64,000 bases of DNA. It comes from Sphingomonas sp. BK345. Its GTDB lineage: Bacteria; Pseudomonadota; Alphaproteobacteria; Sphingomonadales; Sphingomonadaceae. Position 1 is the stretch's first letter. Each line of letters begins with the position of its first letter. The position numbers and the translations under genes were made by a program. Location of the stretch: positions 620,001 to 684,000 of the forward strand of contig NZ_JACHZX010000001.1 in NCBI RefSeq assembly GCF_014193845.1. Direction: 5' to 3'. The notes under the pieces are model-generated. The model was given only the letters and a program-made list of their open reading frames with translations. It did not search any database and was not told the DNA's origin. Of the stretch, positions 42,165 through 51,952 are shown in pieces.

Positions 42165-44117
42165 TCAGTCCCGCGCCCGCGCCGCGCCCACCAGCCCCGG
42201 CGCATCCGCGACGAAGCGGTCGAGCACGCCATCCGCCACCTTCACCGTGCCGTCGAACCTCGTCGCGCCGGGGATCGTCTTCACCGCCGCCGCCTGTGCC
42301 GCCAGTTGCCCCGCCGCGGCGAAGTCGCGTGATGCGGCAGCGCTGCGGTCGAGCGCCGCGCCCAGTCCGGCCGCGGTGAGCTGGAGCGCGCGGCCCCACA
42401 GAGCGGTCGCCTCGAGCCACGGCGCCGCCTGCGCCGCGAAGCCGAGGTCGATCACGCCGGCACGGATCGTGTCGGGCGCGGCCGCCAGCGCGTCGGCGCG
42501 CGCCGCCAGCGCCGCGATCGCCTCGCGCCGCGCCGCATCGTCGCCGTCGGCCAGCGCGAAGCGGACGCCGTCGAGCAGCGCCTTGAGCCGCGGCGCCTGC
42601 TCCTGCCACGGCTGGCTGCCGAAGGTGGGGGCGAGATGCTGTGTGTCGAAGAAGTCGAGCAGCGCCGCCGCGGTGCGCGCGTCACTACCCGACAGCGCGT
42701 CCGCGGCGAAGCGCCAGCCCTGCGACGGGTCGTAGCCGCGGTCGTTCCACGCGAACGCCGCGACGCCCGCCACCGCGACGCGGCTGGGCGCCTCCTGGTT
42801 CATCGGGTTGGAGAGGATGCCGCTCAGCTCGCCCGCGAGCCCCGCCTCGCGCCGCGCATACGGGGCCAGCAGCAGCCGGCCGGTGGTCTGGGCGTAATCG
42901 TTGACCGGGTAATTGTCCCACAACAGCGTCTTGCGCCCGAACGCCGTGGTCGCGGTCTTGGCGTCGCCGATCGAGATCGCGGGCGGCACCACGTCGGTGC
43001 CGGTCCATTGCACCACCACGCGCGGGTCGAGTTCCTGCCGCAGCGCGGCCTTGTAGGGCGTTTCCTTGGCGTCGTAATATTCGGTCGGCACCATGATCAG
43101 CGGCGGCGCGGCGCGGTCCTTCGCGATCAGGTCGCGCTGCACCGCGTTGAGCAGCCGCGCCTGCGCCGTGCCAGCGGCGGCCGCCCCCGAGGCGCCGAAC
43201 GCGGCCTCGTCCTTCGCGCAGTTCCACTTCTTATACTCGATGTCGTCGAGCGCGACGTAGAAGCTGCGCACGCCGATGCCGCGCAGCGCGTCGAACTTGC
43301 GCTCCAGCGCGGCGGCGTCGGCGGGGTCGGAGAAGCACACCGTCGGCCCCGGCGAGATGGCATAGACGAAATTGACGTGATCGCGCTTCGCCGCCGCGGC
43401 CAGCGTGCCCAGCTCGGCCAGCGTCGCCGCCGGATAGGGCTCGCGCCAGCGGTCGCGCGCATAAGGGTCGTCTTTGGGGCTGTAGACGTAGGTGTTCGCC
43501 TTGACGCTCGCGAGGAAGTCGAGGTGACGGATCCGGTCCTCCTGCGTCCAGGGCTTGCCGTAGAAGCCCTCGATCGTGCCGCGGATCGGCATGGCAGGAT
43601 GGTCCTGGATCACCAGCCCCGGCACCTCGCCGCGGCGCGCGAGCTGGTGCAAGGTCTGCGCGGCGTGGAACAGCCCGTCGGCATCGTGCCCGGCGAGCGC
43701 GATCAGCCCGCCGCCCGCCGCGTCGGGGCGCGCGACGAGCGTGTAGCCCTCCGGCCGGTCGTCGGCAGAGGCGCCCGCGCGCGCGAGCGAGTCGCGCACC
43801 GCGACGGCGTCGCTCGTCCCGACGACGACGTGGAGCGCTGCGAGCGTGGCGGGCAGCCGGTTCGCGATGGTGACCTGGGTGACGCCCGCGGCGGTGAGCG
43901 CGGCGCGTACCAGCGCCACCGTCTCCGGCGCGGTGCCGGGCGCGACCACCAGCACCGCGGCGCGGTCGAGCGCGACGCGGCCGCCGGTCAGCGCCATCGA
44001 CGTGGGCGCGGGAAAGATCGCGGGGAGCGTCGGCACCTGCGCCGAGGCGGACGTCACCGCGGTGCCGGCGAGCGCGGCGGCGAGCCACAGGGGGCGAGGG
44101 GTCCGCGTGCGTGTCAT
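42165..44117 (-). CDS. GH84 beta-N-acetylglucosaminidase (hyaluronidase/O-GlcNAcase-like), secreted
   Basis: A protein of 650 residues with a signal peptide (MTRTRTPRPLWLAAALAGTA, cleaved near SASAQV). A GH20-like N-terminal domain is at about 30-170. The GH84 catalytic barrel starts RGTIEGFYGKPWTQEDRIRH and has the adjacent catalytic aspartates in YVALDDIEYKKWN. The C-terminal helical part is less conserved. GH84 enzymes use substrate-assisted catalysis on N-acetylglucosaminides. It is predicted to act in the periplasm or outside. The ATG at 44117 has GGAG six bases upstream; the ATG at 44135 is a weaker alternative. Natural substrate unknown. Confidence 0.92.
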   Translation of the reverse strand: MTRTRTPRPLWLAAALAGTAVTSASAQVPTLPAIFPAPTSMALTGGRVALDRAAVLVVAPGTAPETVALVRAALTAAGVTQVTIANRLPATLAALHVVVGTSDAVAVRDSLARAGASADDRPEGYTLVARPDAAGGGLIALAGHDADGLFHAAQTLHQLARRGEVPGLVIQDHPAMPIRGTIEGFYGKPWTQEDRIRHLDFLASVKANTYVYSPKDDPYARDRWREPYPAATLAELGTLAAAAKRDHVNFVYAISPGPTVCFSDPADAAALERKFDALRGIGVRSFYVALDDIEYKKWNCAKDEAAFGASGAAAAGTAQARLLNAVQRDLIAKDRAAPPLIMVPTEYYDAKETPYKAALRQELDPRVVVQWTGTDVVPPAISIGDAKTATTAFGRKTLLWDNYPVNDYAQTTGRLLLAPYARREAGLAGELSGILSNPMNQEAPSRVAVAGVAAFAWNDRGYDPSQGWRFAADALSGSDARTAAALLDFFDTQHLAPTFGSQPWQEQAPRLKALLDGVRFALADGDDAARREAIAALAARADALAAAPDTIRAGVIDLGFAAQAAPWLEATALWGRALQLTAAGLGAALDRSAAASRDFAAAGQLAAQAAAVKTIPGATRFDGTVKVADGVLDRFVADAPGLVGAARARD

Positions 44118-44260
44118 GTCGCGCTCCGGTATCATGTTGGTATTATGATTGTCTGGGTAGAAGGCGCGGCGCGGCTTCGCAAGCGGGGGTGTGGCAGCCC
44201 CGTTGCCGCGTCAGCGCGATGGGAGCGGCTGGTAAGGCGTCCTCTCCCCAACCCTCTGCC

Positions 44261-44354
44261 GTCATCCTGAGCTTGTCTCAAGATCCACCGGCCCGCGAGC
44301 GCCGCCGCCAGATCTCGCGCGGCACGGTGGATCCTGAAAGGAGGTCAGGATGAC
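44261..44354. repeat. Palindromic element A4
   Basis: GTCATCCTGAGCTTGTCTCA at the left, GTGGATCCTGAAAGGAGGTC then AGGATGAC at the right, 94 bases. It lies in the 319-base gap between GH84 and the lipoprotein gene; the remainder of that gap holds no recognisable gene. Confidence 0.87.
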
Positions 44355-44436
44355 CCCAGCGTAGAGGGGTAACGCCTCACAGCCGCGGTCGGCGTTTGGA
44401 GCGCGGCCGCGGCAACCCGATCCGCGAAGCCGACGC

Positions 44437-45135
44437 CTACCCCGCGGTCCCGGCGACCGCCCGCGGCGGCGGCGGCGCGGTCGCGGCCGCGACGGTGGCG
44501 GGGACGAGCTGGCCGGCGCGCCAGCGGTCATAGGCGGCGAAGAAGTCGGTGAACGGCCGCTCCAGCGCCGCCAGCCGCTCCGCCGCGAAGCCCGGCAGCG
44601 TCGCCGCCGGCACCGTCGCCATCGCGCCCAGCGTGTCCGCCGCGCCGGCGCAGAAGGCGTCGCGCGCCAAGTCCTGCGCAAAGAAATTATAGAGCCGGGT
44701 CATCTGGTCGTCGAACCGGTCCTGCCAGTCGCCACCACCGGCGCGATACTCGGCCTGGAGCGTCGCCTGCGCGCTGGCGAACTCGACCTTCCGCGCGGCG
44801 AGCATCGCATTGTACTGCGCGATGATCGTCGCCTCCTGCGCGCCGCGGCAGGCGAGCGCGGCGACGTTGAGCGCGCTGCGCAGGTGCCACACCGCCCCCG
44901 CGCCGCTGAGCGCGCGGTTGGGCGTGGGGTAGCTGCCGTCGGGCAGGCGCGCCGGGACGTTCATCCCCGGCCGTGCGCCAGTTGGGAGCGGCGCGGGCAC
45001 CATCGCGACGACGGGTGGTGGCGCGGCCGCCGCGGTCGGCGGCGGCGCGGCGTGGCGTGAGCAACCCGCGAGCAGCACGGCGATGAACAGCGCCCAAGTG
45101 ATCGATGCGGCGGGCGCGCTCTGCTGGAAACGCAC
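44437..45135 (-). CDS. Hypothetical lipoprotein
   Basis: A protein of 232 residues. A signal sequence with lipobox LLAGC puts Cys25 at the mature N-terminus, followed by a Pro/Ala-rich linker (about 26-60). The helical body starts ARLPDGSYPTPNRALSGAGA and holds two cysteines (ALACRGAQE and DAFCAGAAD). Low-complexity Ala/Pro C-terminus. I do not recognise the family. It starts at GTG 45135. It lies downstream of the Na+/H+ antiporter gene on the same strand with a 135-base gap, so possibly the same transcript. Confidence 0.75.
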   Translation of the reverse strand: MRFQQSAPAASITWALFIAVLLAGCSRHAAPPPTAAAAPPPVVAMVPAPLPTGARPGMNVPARLPDGSYPTPNRALSGAGAVWHLRSALNVAALACRGAQEATIIAQYNAMLAARKVEFASAQATLQAEYRAGGGDWQDRFDDQMTRLYNFFAQDLARDAFCAGAADTLGAMATVPAATLPGFAAERLAALERPFTDFFAAYDRWRAGQLVPATVAAATAPPPPRAVAGTAG

Positions 45136-45270
45136 GGTCGGGCCCCTTCTGTTGTGTCCCCGCTTCGATCGTACGCCCGTACCGCGGCGGCGCCCACGGC
45201 AGCACGACCCGCCCGCCCGCGCTTCGCGCCCAACCGAGTCGCTTTCGCGCCAGGGCGAGTCGCGCGCCGC

Positions 45271-46812
45271 TCATGCCTCCTCGATGCGGCGCTCCTCCTC
45301 GGTGCGCAGGCTCATCTCGGTGAAGTCGAGCTCCTCCTGCAGCACCAGAAAAGAGTCGGCGCCCACCTCCTGCGCCTCGCGCAGTTCCTCGAGCCGCTCG
45401 CGCTGGCACGCCACCGCGGCGAGGCCGAGCTGGCGCTTCTCCTCGCCCGCGCGCGCGTCGCCGCCGGCCCGCATCGCGTCGCGCTTGGTCGCGAGGCCGT
45501 AGCGCCAGTGGTCCGCCGCCGCACCCGGCGCGTCGCCGATCCGCGCCAGCGCCGCCTCCGCCATCGCGACACGCGCGCGCGCCAGCTCCTCGCCCAGCCC
45601 GTCGTCGCCGTCGAGCCCGAGCCAGCGCACCAGCGGCGCCAGCGTCATCCCCTGCACCACCAGCGTCGCGAGCACGACCGCGAAGGCGGTGAGCACGATC
45701 AGGTCGCGCTGCGGGAAATGGCCTGGCAGCGCGAAGGCGGTGGCGAGCGTGACGATGCCGCGCATGCCGCACCAGCCCACCACCACGCTCTGCGCCAGCC
45801 CCGTGGCGGGATAGTCGCCGCGCAGCTTGGGAAAGTGGAAGGCGAGCCGGTTGTAGATCAGCACCCAGGCCATGCGCACGACGATCAGGCAGGCCACCAC
45901 CGCGGCGGCGAACACCGCCGCCTCGCGCAGCCGCTCGGGTGCCATGCCGCCCACGATCGTGCGCGCCTGGAAGCCCATCAGCAGGAAGGCGAGCACGTTG
46001 AGCAGGAACACCGCCGTCTCCCAAACCGCGAAATCGTGCAGCCGCGCGCGCGGCGGCGTCACCAGCCCGGCCGAGCGCGCGATCGTCATGGCGAAGGTGA
46101 CGAGGCACAGCACCGCCGACAGGCCCAGCCGCTCGGCCACCAGCCAGGCGGCGAAGCCCGAGACAAACTGGAAGATGTTGCCGCTCAGCGTGCCCCAGAC
46201 CAGCGGCTGGATGCGGCGAATCGCCAGCGCGAGCAGGTAGCCGAGCAGCACCCCGCCGGGGACTGCGACGCCGACGCGCAGCGCCAGCCCGCCGTCGATC
46301 CCGCCATGGCTCTCCACCAGGATCGCGGCGGTGTAGAGCAGCAGCGCGGAGGCGTCGTTGAGCAGGCTCTCGCCCTTGAGCACCGCGACGGTGCGGCGCG
46401 GCATCCTGACGCTGCCCGAGATCGCGGTGGCCGCGGCGGCGTCAGGCGGGGCGACGATCGCGCCGAGCGCGAGCGCGGCATAGACCGGCAGCCCGGCGAG
46501 CGCGACGCCGAGCCAGGTCACCGCCCCCGCGCTCAGCAGCACCGCCACCAGCGCCAGCGCGGTGAGCGGCCGCCACAGCCGCATCACCGTGCCGACGGGA
46601 AAGTCGAACGCGGCGTCGATCAGGATCGGCGCGATGAACAGGGCGAGCGCGGTGTGCGGGTCGAGCGCGATCGTCGGCGCGCCGGGCAGCCAGGCGAGCG
46701 CCACGCCCGCGGCGGCGAGCAGCGCGGGATAGGGGATGCTGGTACGGCGCGCGAGCTGGAGCAGCAGCACCGCGACGCCGAGCAGCGCGAGCAGGCTCTC
46801 GAAGAAGGTCAC
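45271..46812 (-). CDS. Na+/H+ antiporter, CPA1 (NhaP-type)
   Basis: A protein of 513 residues. About 12 membrane helices cover the first 400 residues, with ALGAIVAPPDAAAATAI (the ion-binding helix with conserved aspartate) and LKGESLLNDASALLLYTAA (the ESLxND motif). SVVVGWCGMRGIVTLATAFALP is also diagnostic. A charged cytoplasmic tail of about 110 residues follows. It starts at GTG 46812 behind AGGGGAGC; the frame continues far upstream but the added sequence is arginine-rich and unlike protein. Exchanges cytoplasmic Na+ or K+ for protons; the ion cannot be told from sequence. Confidence 0.92.
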   Translation of the reverse strand: MTFFESLLALLGVAVLLLQLARRTSIPYPALLAAAGVALAWLPGAPTIALDPHTALALFIAPILIDAAFDFPVGTVMRLWRPLTALALVAVLLSAGAVTWLGVALAGLPVYAALALGAIVAPPDAAAATAISGSVRMPRRTVAVLKGESLLNDASALLLYTAAILVESHGGIDGGLALRVGVAVPGGVLLGYLLALAIRRIQPLVWGTLSGNIFQFVSGFAAWLVAERLGLSAVLCLVTFAMTIARSAGLVTPPRARLHDFAVWETAVFLLNVLAFLLMGFQARTIVGGMAPERLREAAVFAAAVVACLIVVRMAWVLIYNRLAFHFPKLRGDYPATGLAQSVVVGWCGMRGIVTLATAFALPGHFPQRDLIVLTAFAVVLATLVVQGMTLAPLVRWLGLDGDDGLGEELARARVAMAEAALARIGDAPGAAADHWRYGLATKRDAMRAGGDARAGEEKRQLGLAAVACQRERLEELREAQEVGADSFLVLQEELDFTEMSLRTEEERRIEEA

Positions 46813-47005
46813 GGCGCGCTCCCCTGCCGCGCCGGCTCCCGCGGCGCGCGTCCGCAGCATGGCCGATCGCGCGCGACGGCGCCAGCGGATGGTGGCTGGC
46901 TTCCACATAGGCGAGACCGGCACGTAGCGCTCCGGCCGCGAGATCGTCGCCGTGCGATACTCATTGAACAAGCGCCCGAAGGGGGCCACCCCCGCCCTCA
47001 CTGGC

Positions 47006-47100
47006 GTCATCCTGAGCTCGTCTCTGGATCCACGATTCCACCAGCGCCACCGGCACCTGGGATCGCGGCAGGGTGGATCCTGAGACAAGCTCAGGATGAC
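47006..47100. repeat. Palindromic element A5
   Basis: GTCATCCTGAGCTCGTCTCT at the left and TGAGACAAGCTCAGGATGAC at the right, 95 bases. It sits in the 421-base divergent gap between the antiporter and the beta-helix gene. The rest of the gap (46813-47005 and 47101-47233) shows no recognisable gene or operator. Confidence 0.88.
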
Positions 47101-47233
47101 GGGGGCAGGCGGCGGCGTTGTGAGCCATCGTTTCCAATCGCGACCTTCGTCGCAATTCCTTCCTTGCCGTCCGTCACTTACACTCAGGAAGCCGGGTCGC
47201 ACGCCGCGCGGGCGGCGAGGAGAGGCCACCGAC

Positions 47234-50200
47234 ATGTCCGCCCATCGCCTGCTCGCCCCTCTCCTGCTCGCCCCGCTCCTGCTCGCGGCGCTTGCCGCCC
47301 CCGCCGCTGCGGCACCGGCGCGCGGCGTCTCCGCCTTCGTCACCGCGCCGCTCGACCCGCGCGCCACCATGGTGCGAGGCGTCGGCGACGGTCGCGCCGA
47401 CGACAGCGCCGCGCTCCAGCAGGCGATCGACGCCGCGGCCGACCAGGGCGGCGGCGGCATCGTCTTCCTGCCGCAGGGCCGTTACCGCATCACGCGCACG
47501 ATCTTCCTGTGGCCGGGCGTGCGGCTGTTCGGCGTCGGCGCGCGGCGGCCGGTGATCGCGCTCGGTGCCGACTCGCCGGGTTTCCAGAAGGGCGTCGCGC
47601 ACATGATCGTCTTCGCCGGCGCGCGCCGCTCGGGCGCGGGCGGGCGCAGCGAGGGCGGGCGCGTCGGCGCCGCGCCGCCGCGCCGCATCCCTTTCCCCGT
47701 CGCGGGCAGCGTGCCGTTCGACCCCGCCATCGCCGACGCCAATCCCGGCACCTTCTACTCCGCCATCAGCAACGTCGACGTCGCGGTCGGCAAGGGCAAC
47801 CCGGCCACTGCGGCGATCCGCTTCCACGCCGCGCAGCACGCGTATCTCAGCCACATGGACTTCGACCTCGGCCCCGCGCTGGCGGGCCTGTACCAGGTCG
47901 CCAATGTCGCGCGCGACCTGCATTTCCGTGGCGGCCGCTACGGCATCCTCGCCGAGAAGCCCTCGCCGGCCTGGCCGTTCACCTTGATCGACTCGAGCTT
48001 CGCCGGCCAGCGCGACGCCGCGATCCGCGAGCATGAGGCGGGGCTGACGCTGGTCAACGTGGCATTCCGCGACACGCCTGTCGGCGTCGAGATCGATCGC
48101 GGCTACGGCGACTGGTTGTTCGGCCAGGACGTGCGTTTCGAGAACGTGTCGCGCGCGGGCGTGATCGTCTCCAACGAGAACAACGCCTACACGCAGGTGA
48201 CGTTCGAGAACGCGCTGGCACGCCGCACCCCGGTGTTCGCGCGCTTGCGCGACAGCGGCACCGAGCGGCGCGGCGCCGGCCCCAGCTATCGCGTGACCAG
48301 CTTCAGCCACGGCCTCGCCGTCGACGGCTATGCCACGATGGGCACGCCGCGCACCACGATGGCGGCCGAGCGGCTCGCCGCGCTGCCACCGCGCCGCGCC
48401 GACGCGATCCGCGCGCTGCCCGCGACGCGCGAGTGGTTCAACGCGCGCGACGCCGGCGCCAAGGGCGATGACCGGAGCGACGACACCGCGGCGCTGCAGC
48501 GCGCGATCGATGCGCACCGCACCGTCTACCTGCCCGCCGGCCGCTACGTGGTGAGCGACACGCTGCGGCTGCGGCGCGACAGCGTGCTGGTCGCGCTCCA
48601 CCCCAATCTCACCCAAATCCTGTTGCGCGAGAACACCCCCGCCTATCAGGGCATCGGCGCGCCCAAAGCGCTGCTGGCGAGCGCCGACGGCGGCGACGCG
48701 ATCGTCAGCGGCGTCGGCCTCGCCACCGGCGGGATCAACCCACGCGCCACCGCCCTGCTATGGACCGCGGGGGCTGACTCGCTGGTCGACGACGTCAAGT
48801 TCCAGGGTGGCCACGGCACCGATCTCGCCGGCGGGGTGCGCTTCAACCCCTATAACGCCAACGCCACGGGCGACGCCGATCCGGCCAAGCGCTGGGACGC
48901 GCAATATCCCAGCCTTTGGGTGACGCGCGGCGGCGGCGGCACCTTCAATGGCCTGTGGACGCCCAACACCTACGCCCAGGCGGGGCTGTACGTCTCCGAC
49001 ACGACCGCGCCCGGGCGCGTGTACCAGATGTCGTCCGAGCACCACGGCCGCGTCGAGATCGCGCTGAACCGCGTGGCGAACTGGCAGTTGATCGCGCCGC
49101 AGACGGAGGAGGAGGGCGGCGAGAGCCGCGACGCGGTCGCGCTCGAGATCCGCGACTCGCACGATATCCTCGTCGCCAATCTCCACGCCTATCGCGTCAC
49201 CCGTACCGCCAAGGCGCTGCCCGCGGCGGTGACGCTGTACGGCGCACGCGACATCCGCTTCCGCAACATACACGTCAACGCCGAGAGCGGGCTGGCGACC
49301 TGCGACGAGAACGGCTGCGCCACCTTCCTGCGCGCCAACAAATTCCCGTACGAGAACGCGATCGTCGACGTGAGCGGCGGCGCGCAGGTGCGCGAGCGCG
49401 AGTTCGCCGCCTTCGACGTGCCGGCGAGCACGACGCCAGCCGCGCCCGCGGCGGCGAATGCGGCCGGGGGCACGGTCGAGAAGCTCGCCGGCGGCTTCGA
49501 CGCGGCGGGCGGCGGCACGATCGCGCCCGACGGCACGCTCTATTTCGTCGACCGCCTCCAGCAGCGCATCTACCGCTGGTCGGCGGCGCGCGGACTCGGC
49601 ATCGAGCGCGACACCACGCTCGACGCGGTCAGCCTCGCCGCCGACGACGCGGGCGACCTGCTGGTGCTCTCGGCGGCGGGGCGCGACGGCACCGTCTCGT
49701 CCTTCCGCCCCGGCACGAGCGAGCTGGCGCTCGACGTGATCGCGCCCACGCCCGTCGCGACGGGCACGTCGCGCGTGCTGCTGCCGGGCGCCTGGTGGGT
49801 CAACGGCGAGTTCCGCGACCAGTACGATCCGGCGACCGACCGCTTCACCACGCTCGGACAGCTGTTCGCGCGGGACGTCGCCACCGCCCCGGCACGCGCG
49901 TCGGTCGCACCCGATGGCACGCTCGCGCTGCCGGCGTGGCGCGTGTTCCAGCAGGGTCCGCCCGACTTCCGCGCGCGGCGCTTCTCGCACGCGCTCGACG
50001 GCTACGGCCTGGTCGCGGCGCGCGTGGGCGAGCGCAGCTACGTCAGCAACGCCTCGGAGGCGCGCACCTACAGCGCGCTCGTCGGCGCCGGCGGCGCGCT
50101 GACCGACCTGCGCGTGTTCGCCGAGCGCGGCGGCGAGAGCGTCGTCGCCGACGCGCGCGGGCGCGTGTACGTCGCCAATGGGCAGGTGTTCGTCTACGGC

Positions 50201-50323
50201 GCTGACGGGGCAGCGCTCGGCCGGATCGACGTGCCCGAGCGCCCGCTCCAGCTGCTGCTCAGCCGCGACGGCACCGCGCTCTACGTGCTGACGCACCACT
50301 CGCTGTACCGCGCGCGGCTCTGA
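47234..50323 (+). CDS. Secreted right-handed beta-helix protein fused to a C-terminal beta-propeller
   Basis: A protein of 1029 residues. Signal peptide 1-27 (MSAHRLLAPLLLAPLLLAAL, cleaved after AAAA). Two pectate-lyase-3/GH55-like segments follow: the first at about 40-380 (GDGRADDSAALQQAIDAA, then GGGIVFLPQGRYRITRTIFL), the second from about 400 (FNARDAGAKGDDRSDDTAAL, then VYLPAGRYVVSDTLRL). A duplicated beta-helix of this kind is typical of GH55 glucanases and phage-type depolymerases. From about 745 the sequence becomes NHL/SMP-30-like (GGGTIAPDGTLYFVDRLQQ, GDLLVLSAAGRDGTVSSF, DARGRVYVANGQVFVYGADG), probably a propeller. The ATG at 47234 has GGAGAGG eight bases upstream. Substrate and catalytic residues are not identified. 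Confidence 0.85.
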   Translation: MSAHRLLAPLLLAPLLLAALAAPAAAAPARGVSAFVTAPLDPRATMVRGVGDGRADDSAALQQAIDAAADQGGGGIVFLPQGRYRITRTIFLWPGVRLFGVGARRPVIALGADSPGFQKGVAHMIVFAGARRSGAGGRSEGGRVGAAPPRRIPFPVAGSVPFDPAIADANPGTFYSAISNVDVAVGKGNPATAAIRFHAAQHAYLSHMDFDLGPALAGLYQVANVARDLHFRGGRYGILAEKPSPAWPFTLIDSSFAGQRDAAIREHEAGLTLVNVAFRDTPVGVEIDRGYGDWLFGQDVRFENVSRAGVIVSNENNAYTQVTFENALARRTPVFARLRDSGTERRGAGPSYRVTSFSHGLAVDGYATMGTPRTTMAAERLAALPPRRADAIRALPATREWFNARDAGAKGDDRSDDTAALQRAIDAHRTVYLPAGRYVVSDTLRLRRDSVLVALHPNLTQILLRENTPAYQGIGAPKALLASADGGDAIVSGVGLATGGINPRATALLWTAGADSLVDDVKFQGGHGTDLAGGVRFNPYNANATGDADPAKRWDAQYPSLWVTRGGGGTFNGLWTPNTYAQAGLYVSDTTAPGRVYQMSSEHHGRVEIALNRVANWQLIAPQTEEEGGESRDAVALEIRDSHDILVANLHAYRVTRTAKALPAAVTLYGARDIRFRNIHVNAESGLATCDENGCATFLRANKFPYENAIVDVSGGAQVREREFAAFDVPASTTPAAPAAANAAGGTVEKLAGGFDAAGGGTIAPDGTLYFVDRLQQRIYRWSAARGLGIERDTTLDAVSLAADDAGDLLVLSAAGRDGTVSSFRPGTSELALDVIAPTPVATGTSRVLLPGAWWVNGEFRDQYDPATDRFTTLGQLFARDVATAPARASVAPDGTLALPAWRVFQQGPPDFRARRFSHALDGYGLVAARVGERSYVSNASEARTYSALVGAGGALTDLRVFAERGGESVVADARGRVYVANGQVFVYGADGAALGRIDVPERPLQLLLSRDGTALYVLTHHSLYRARL

Positions 50324-50362
50324 GCCGCGGCGTGTTCCTGCGCGTGCACGAGCGCGCCGCGC

Positions 50363-51952
50363 TCACCAGAAGGTCGCGTACAGCGCCACCAGGATCAGCA
50401 CGAGCGCCAGCGCGCCAACGTTGAACGCCGCGCTGGTGGCGTAGCGCACGTCGCCGGTGACGATCGTGTCGCGGTCGTCGCGCCGCGGCGTCGCCAGCGA
50501 GGCGCCCACCGCCAGCGCCAGCGCGATCAGGAACACCAGCCCCATCCGGTCCATGAACGGCAGCCCGGGCAGCAGCAGCTTGAACCCCCAGGACAGCAGC
50601 ACCGAGGCGACCGCGGCGATGATCGCGCCGGCCTCGTTGGCGCGCTTCCAGAACAGGCCGAGCAGGAAGATCACGGTGATGCCCGGCGTGAAGAAGCCGG
50701 TGAACTCCTGGATGAACTGGAACGCCTGCTCGGAGGATCCGACCAGCGGGCGCGCGGTGAGGATCGCGATCACCGTCGCCACCATCGCGGCGACGCGCCC
50801 GACCAGCACCAGTCGCGAATCGTCGACCGCGCCATCCTCCGCCGCGGACGGGCGGCGCTTGAACTTGGCCCAGACGTCGAGCGTGAAGATGGTCGCGATC
50901 GAGTTGATCTTGGAGGCGGTGGAGGCGATGATCGCCGCCACCAGCGCGGCGAAGACGAGGCCGAGCAGCCCGGTCGGCAGCAGCCGCATCATCGTCGGAT
51001 AGGCCTCGTCGGGCTTGGCCAGCCCGGGCGCGAGCACCACCGCGGCGATGCCGGGCAGCACGATGATGATCGGCATCAGCAGCTTGAGGAAGGACGCGAA
51101 CAGCACGCCCTTCTGCGCCTCGGCCAGCGACTTGGCCGCGAGCGCGCGCTGGATGATGTACTGGTTGAAACCCCAGTAGCTGAGGTTGGCGATCCACATC
51201 CCGCCGATCAGCACCGACAGGCCGGGCAGGTCCATGTAATGCGGGTTGTCGCGCGACAGGATCATCTCGAAATGGCCGGGCAGCTCGCGGGTCAGCCGCG
51301 CGAAGCCCGCGGCGAGACCGGCGCCCTGCCCCAGCTCGCCGAGCGTGAGATAGGCGATGATCAGCCCGCCGAGCACCAGCAGCGTCACCTGCACGATGTC
51401 GGTCAGCGCCACCGCCTTCAACCCGCCCTTGAGCTGGTACAGCAACGCGAAGGCGCCGAGCACCACCAGCGCGATATTCTGGTCGACCCCCGCCACCTTG
51501 GTCACCGCAATCGAGCCGAGCCAGATGATGCTGGTGAGATTCACGAAGACGTACAGCGCCAGCCAGAACAGCGCCATCAGCGTCCGGATCGAGGGGCCGT
51601 AGCGCCGCTCGAGGAACTGCGGCATCGTGTAGATCTCGTTGCGCAGGAAGATCGGCAGGAAGAACTTGCCGACGATCAGCAGCGTCAGCGCCGCCATCCA
51701 CTCGTAGGAGGCGATCGCGAGCCCGATGGCATAGCCCGAGCCCGACATGCCGACGATCTGCTCGGCCGAGATATTGGCCGCGATCAGGCTGGCGCCGATC
51801 GCCCACCACGGCAGGTTCTTGGAGGCGAGGAAATAGTCGGTGGTGTTCTTCGGCCCGGCGCCCGCCTTGTCGCGGCTGACCCATTGCGCCAGCGCGAAGA
51901 TGAAGATGGCGTAGGCGACGACCACCAAGACGTCGATCGTGGCAAGCTGCAC
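50363..51952 (-). CDS. Sodium/solute symporter (SSS family, SGLT-like)
   Basis: A LeuT-fold transporter of 529 residues with about 14 membrane helices. Family motifs are DYFLASKNLPWWAIGASLIA, ANISAEQIVGMSGSGYA, EIYTMPQFLERRYG, and the late GLVFAALVAAIIASTASKIN that contributes the Na2 sodium site. It is closest to the sugar-transporting SGLT group, an assignment based on motif style, not substrate data. Start: GTG at 51952 lies six bases after GGGAGAG. The ATG at 51967, five codons earlier, has no ribosome site. It faces the beta-helix gene end-to-end with only 39 bases between, so it may import the product of that enzyme. Confidence 0.9.
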   Translation of the reverse strand: MQLATIDVLVVVAYAIFIFALAQWVSRDKAGAGPKNTTDYFLASKNLPWWAIGASLIAANISAEQIVGMSGSGYAIGLAIASYEWMAALTLLIVGKFFLPIFLRNEIYTMPQFLERRYGPSIRTLMALFWLALYVFVNLTSIIWLGSIAVTKVAGVDQNIALVVLGAFALLYQLKGGLKAVALTDIVQVTLLVLGGLIIAYLTLGELGQGAGLAAGFARLTRELPGHFEMILSRDNPHYMDLPGLSVLIGGMWIANLSYWGFNQYIIQRALAAKSLAEAQKGVLFASFLKLLMPIIIVLPGIAAVVLAPGLAKPDEAYPTMMRLLPTGLLGLVFAALVAAIIASTASKINSIATIFTLDVWAKFKRRPSAAEDGAVDDSRLVLVGRVAAMVATVIAILTARPLVGSSEQAFQFIQEFTGFFTPGITVIFLLGLFWKRANEAGAIIAAVASVLLSWGFKLLLPGLPFMDRMGLVFLIALALAVGASLATPRRDDRDTIVTGDVRYATSAAFNVGALALVLILVALYATFW

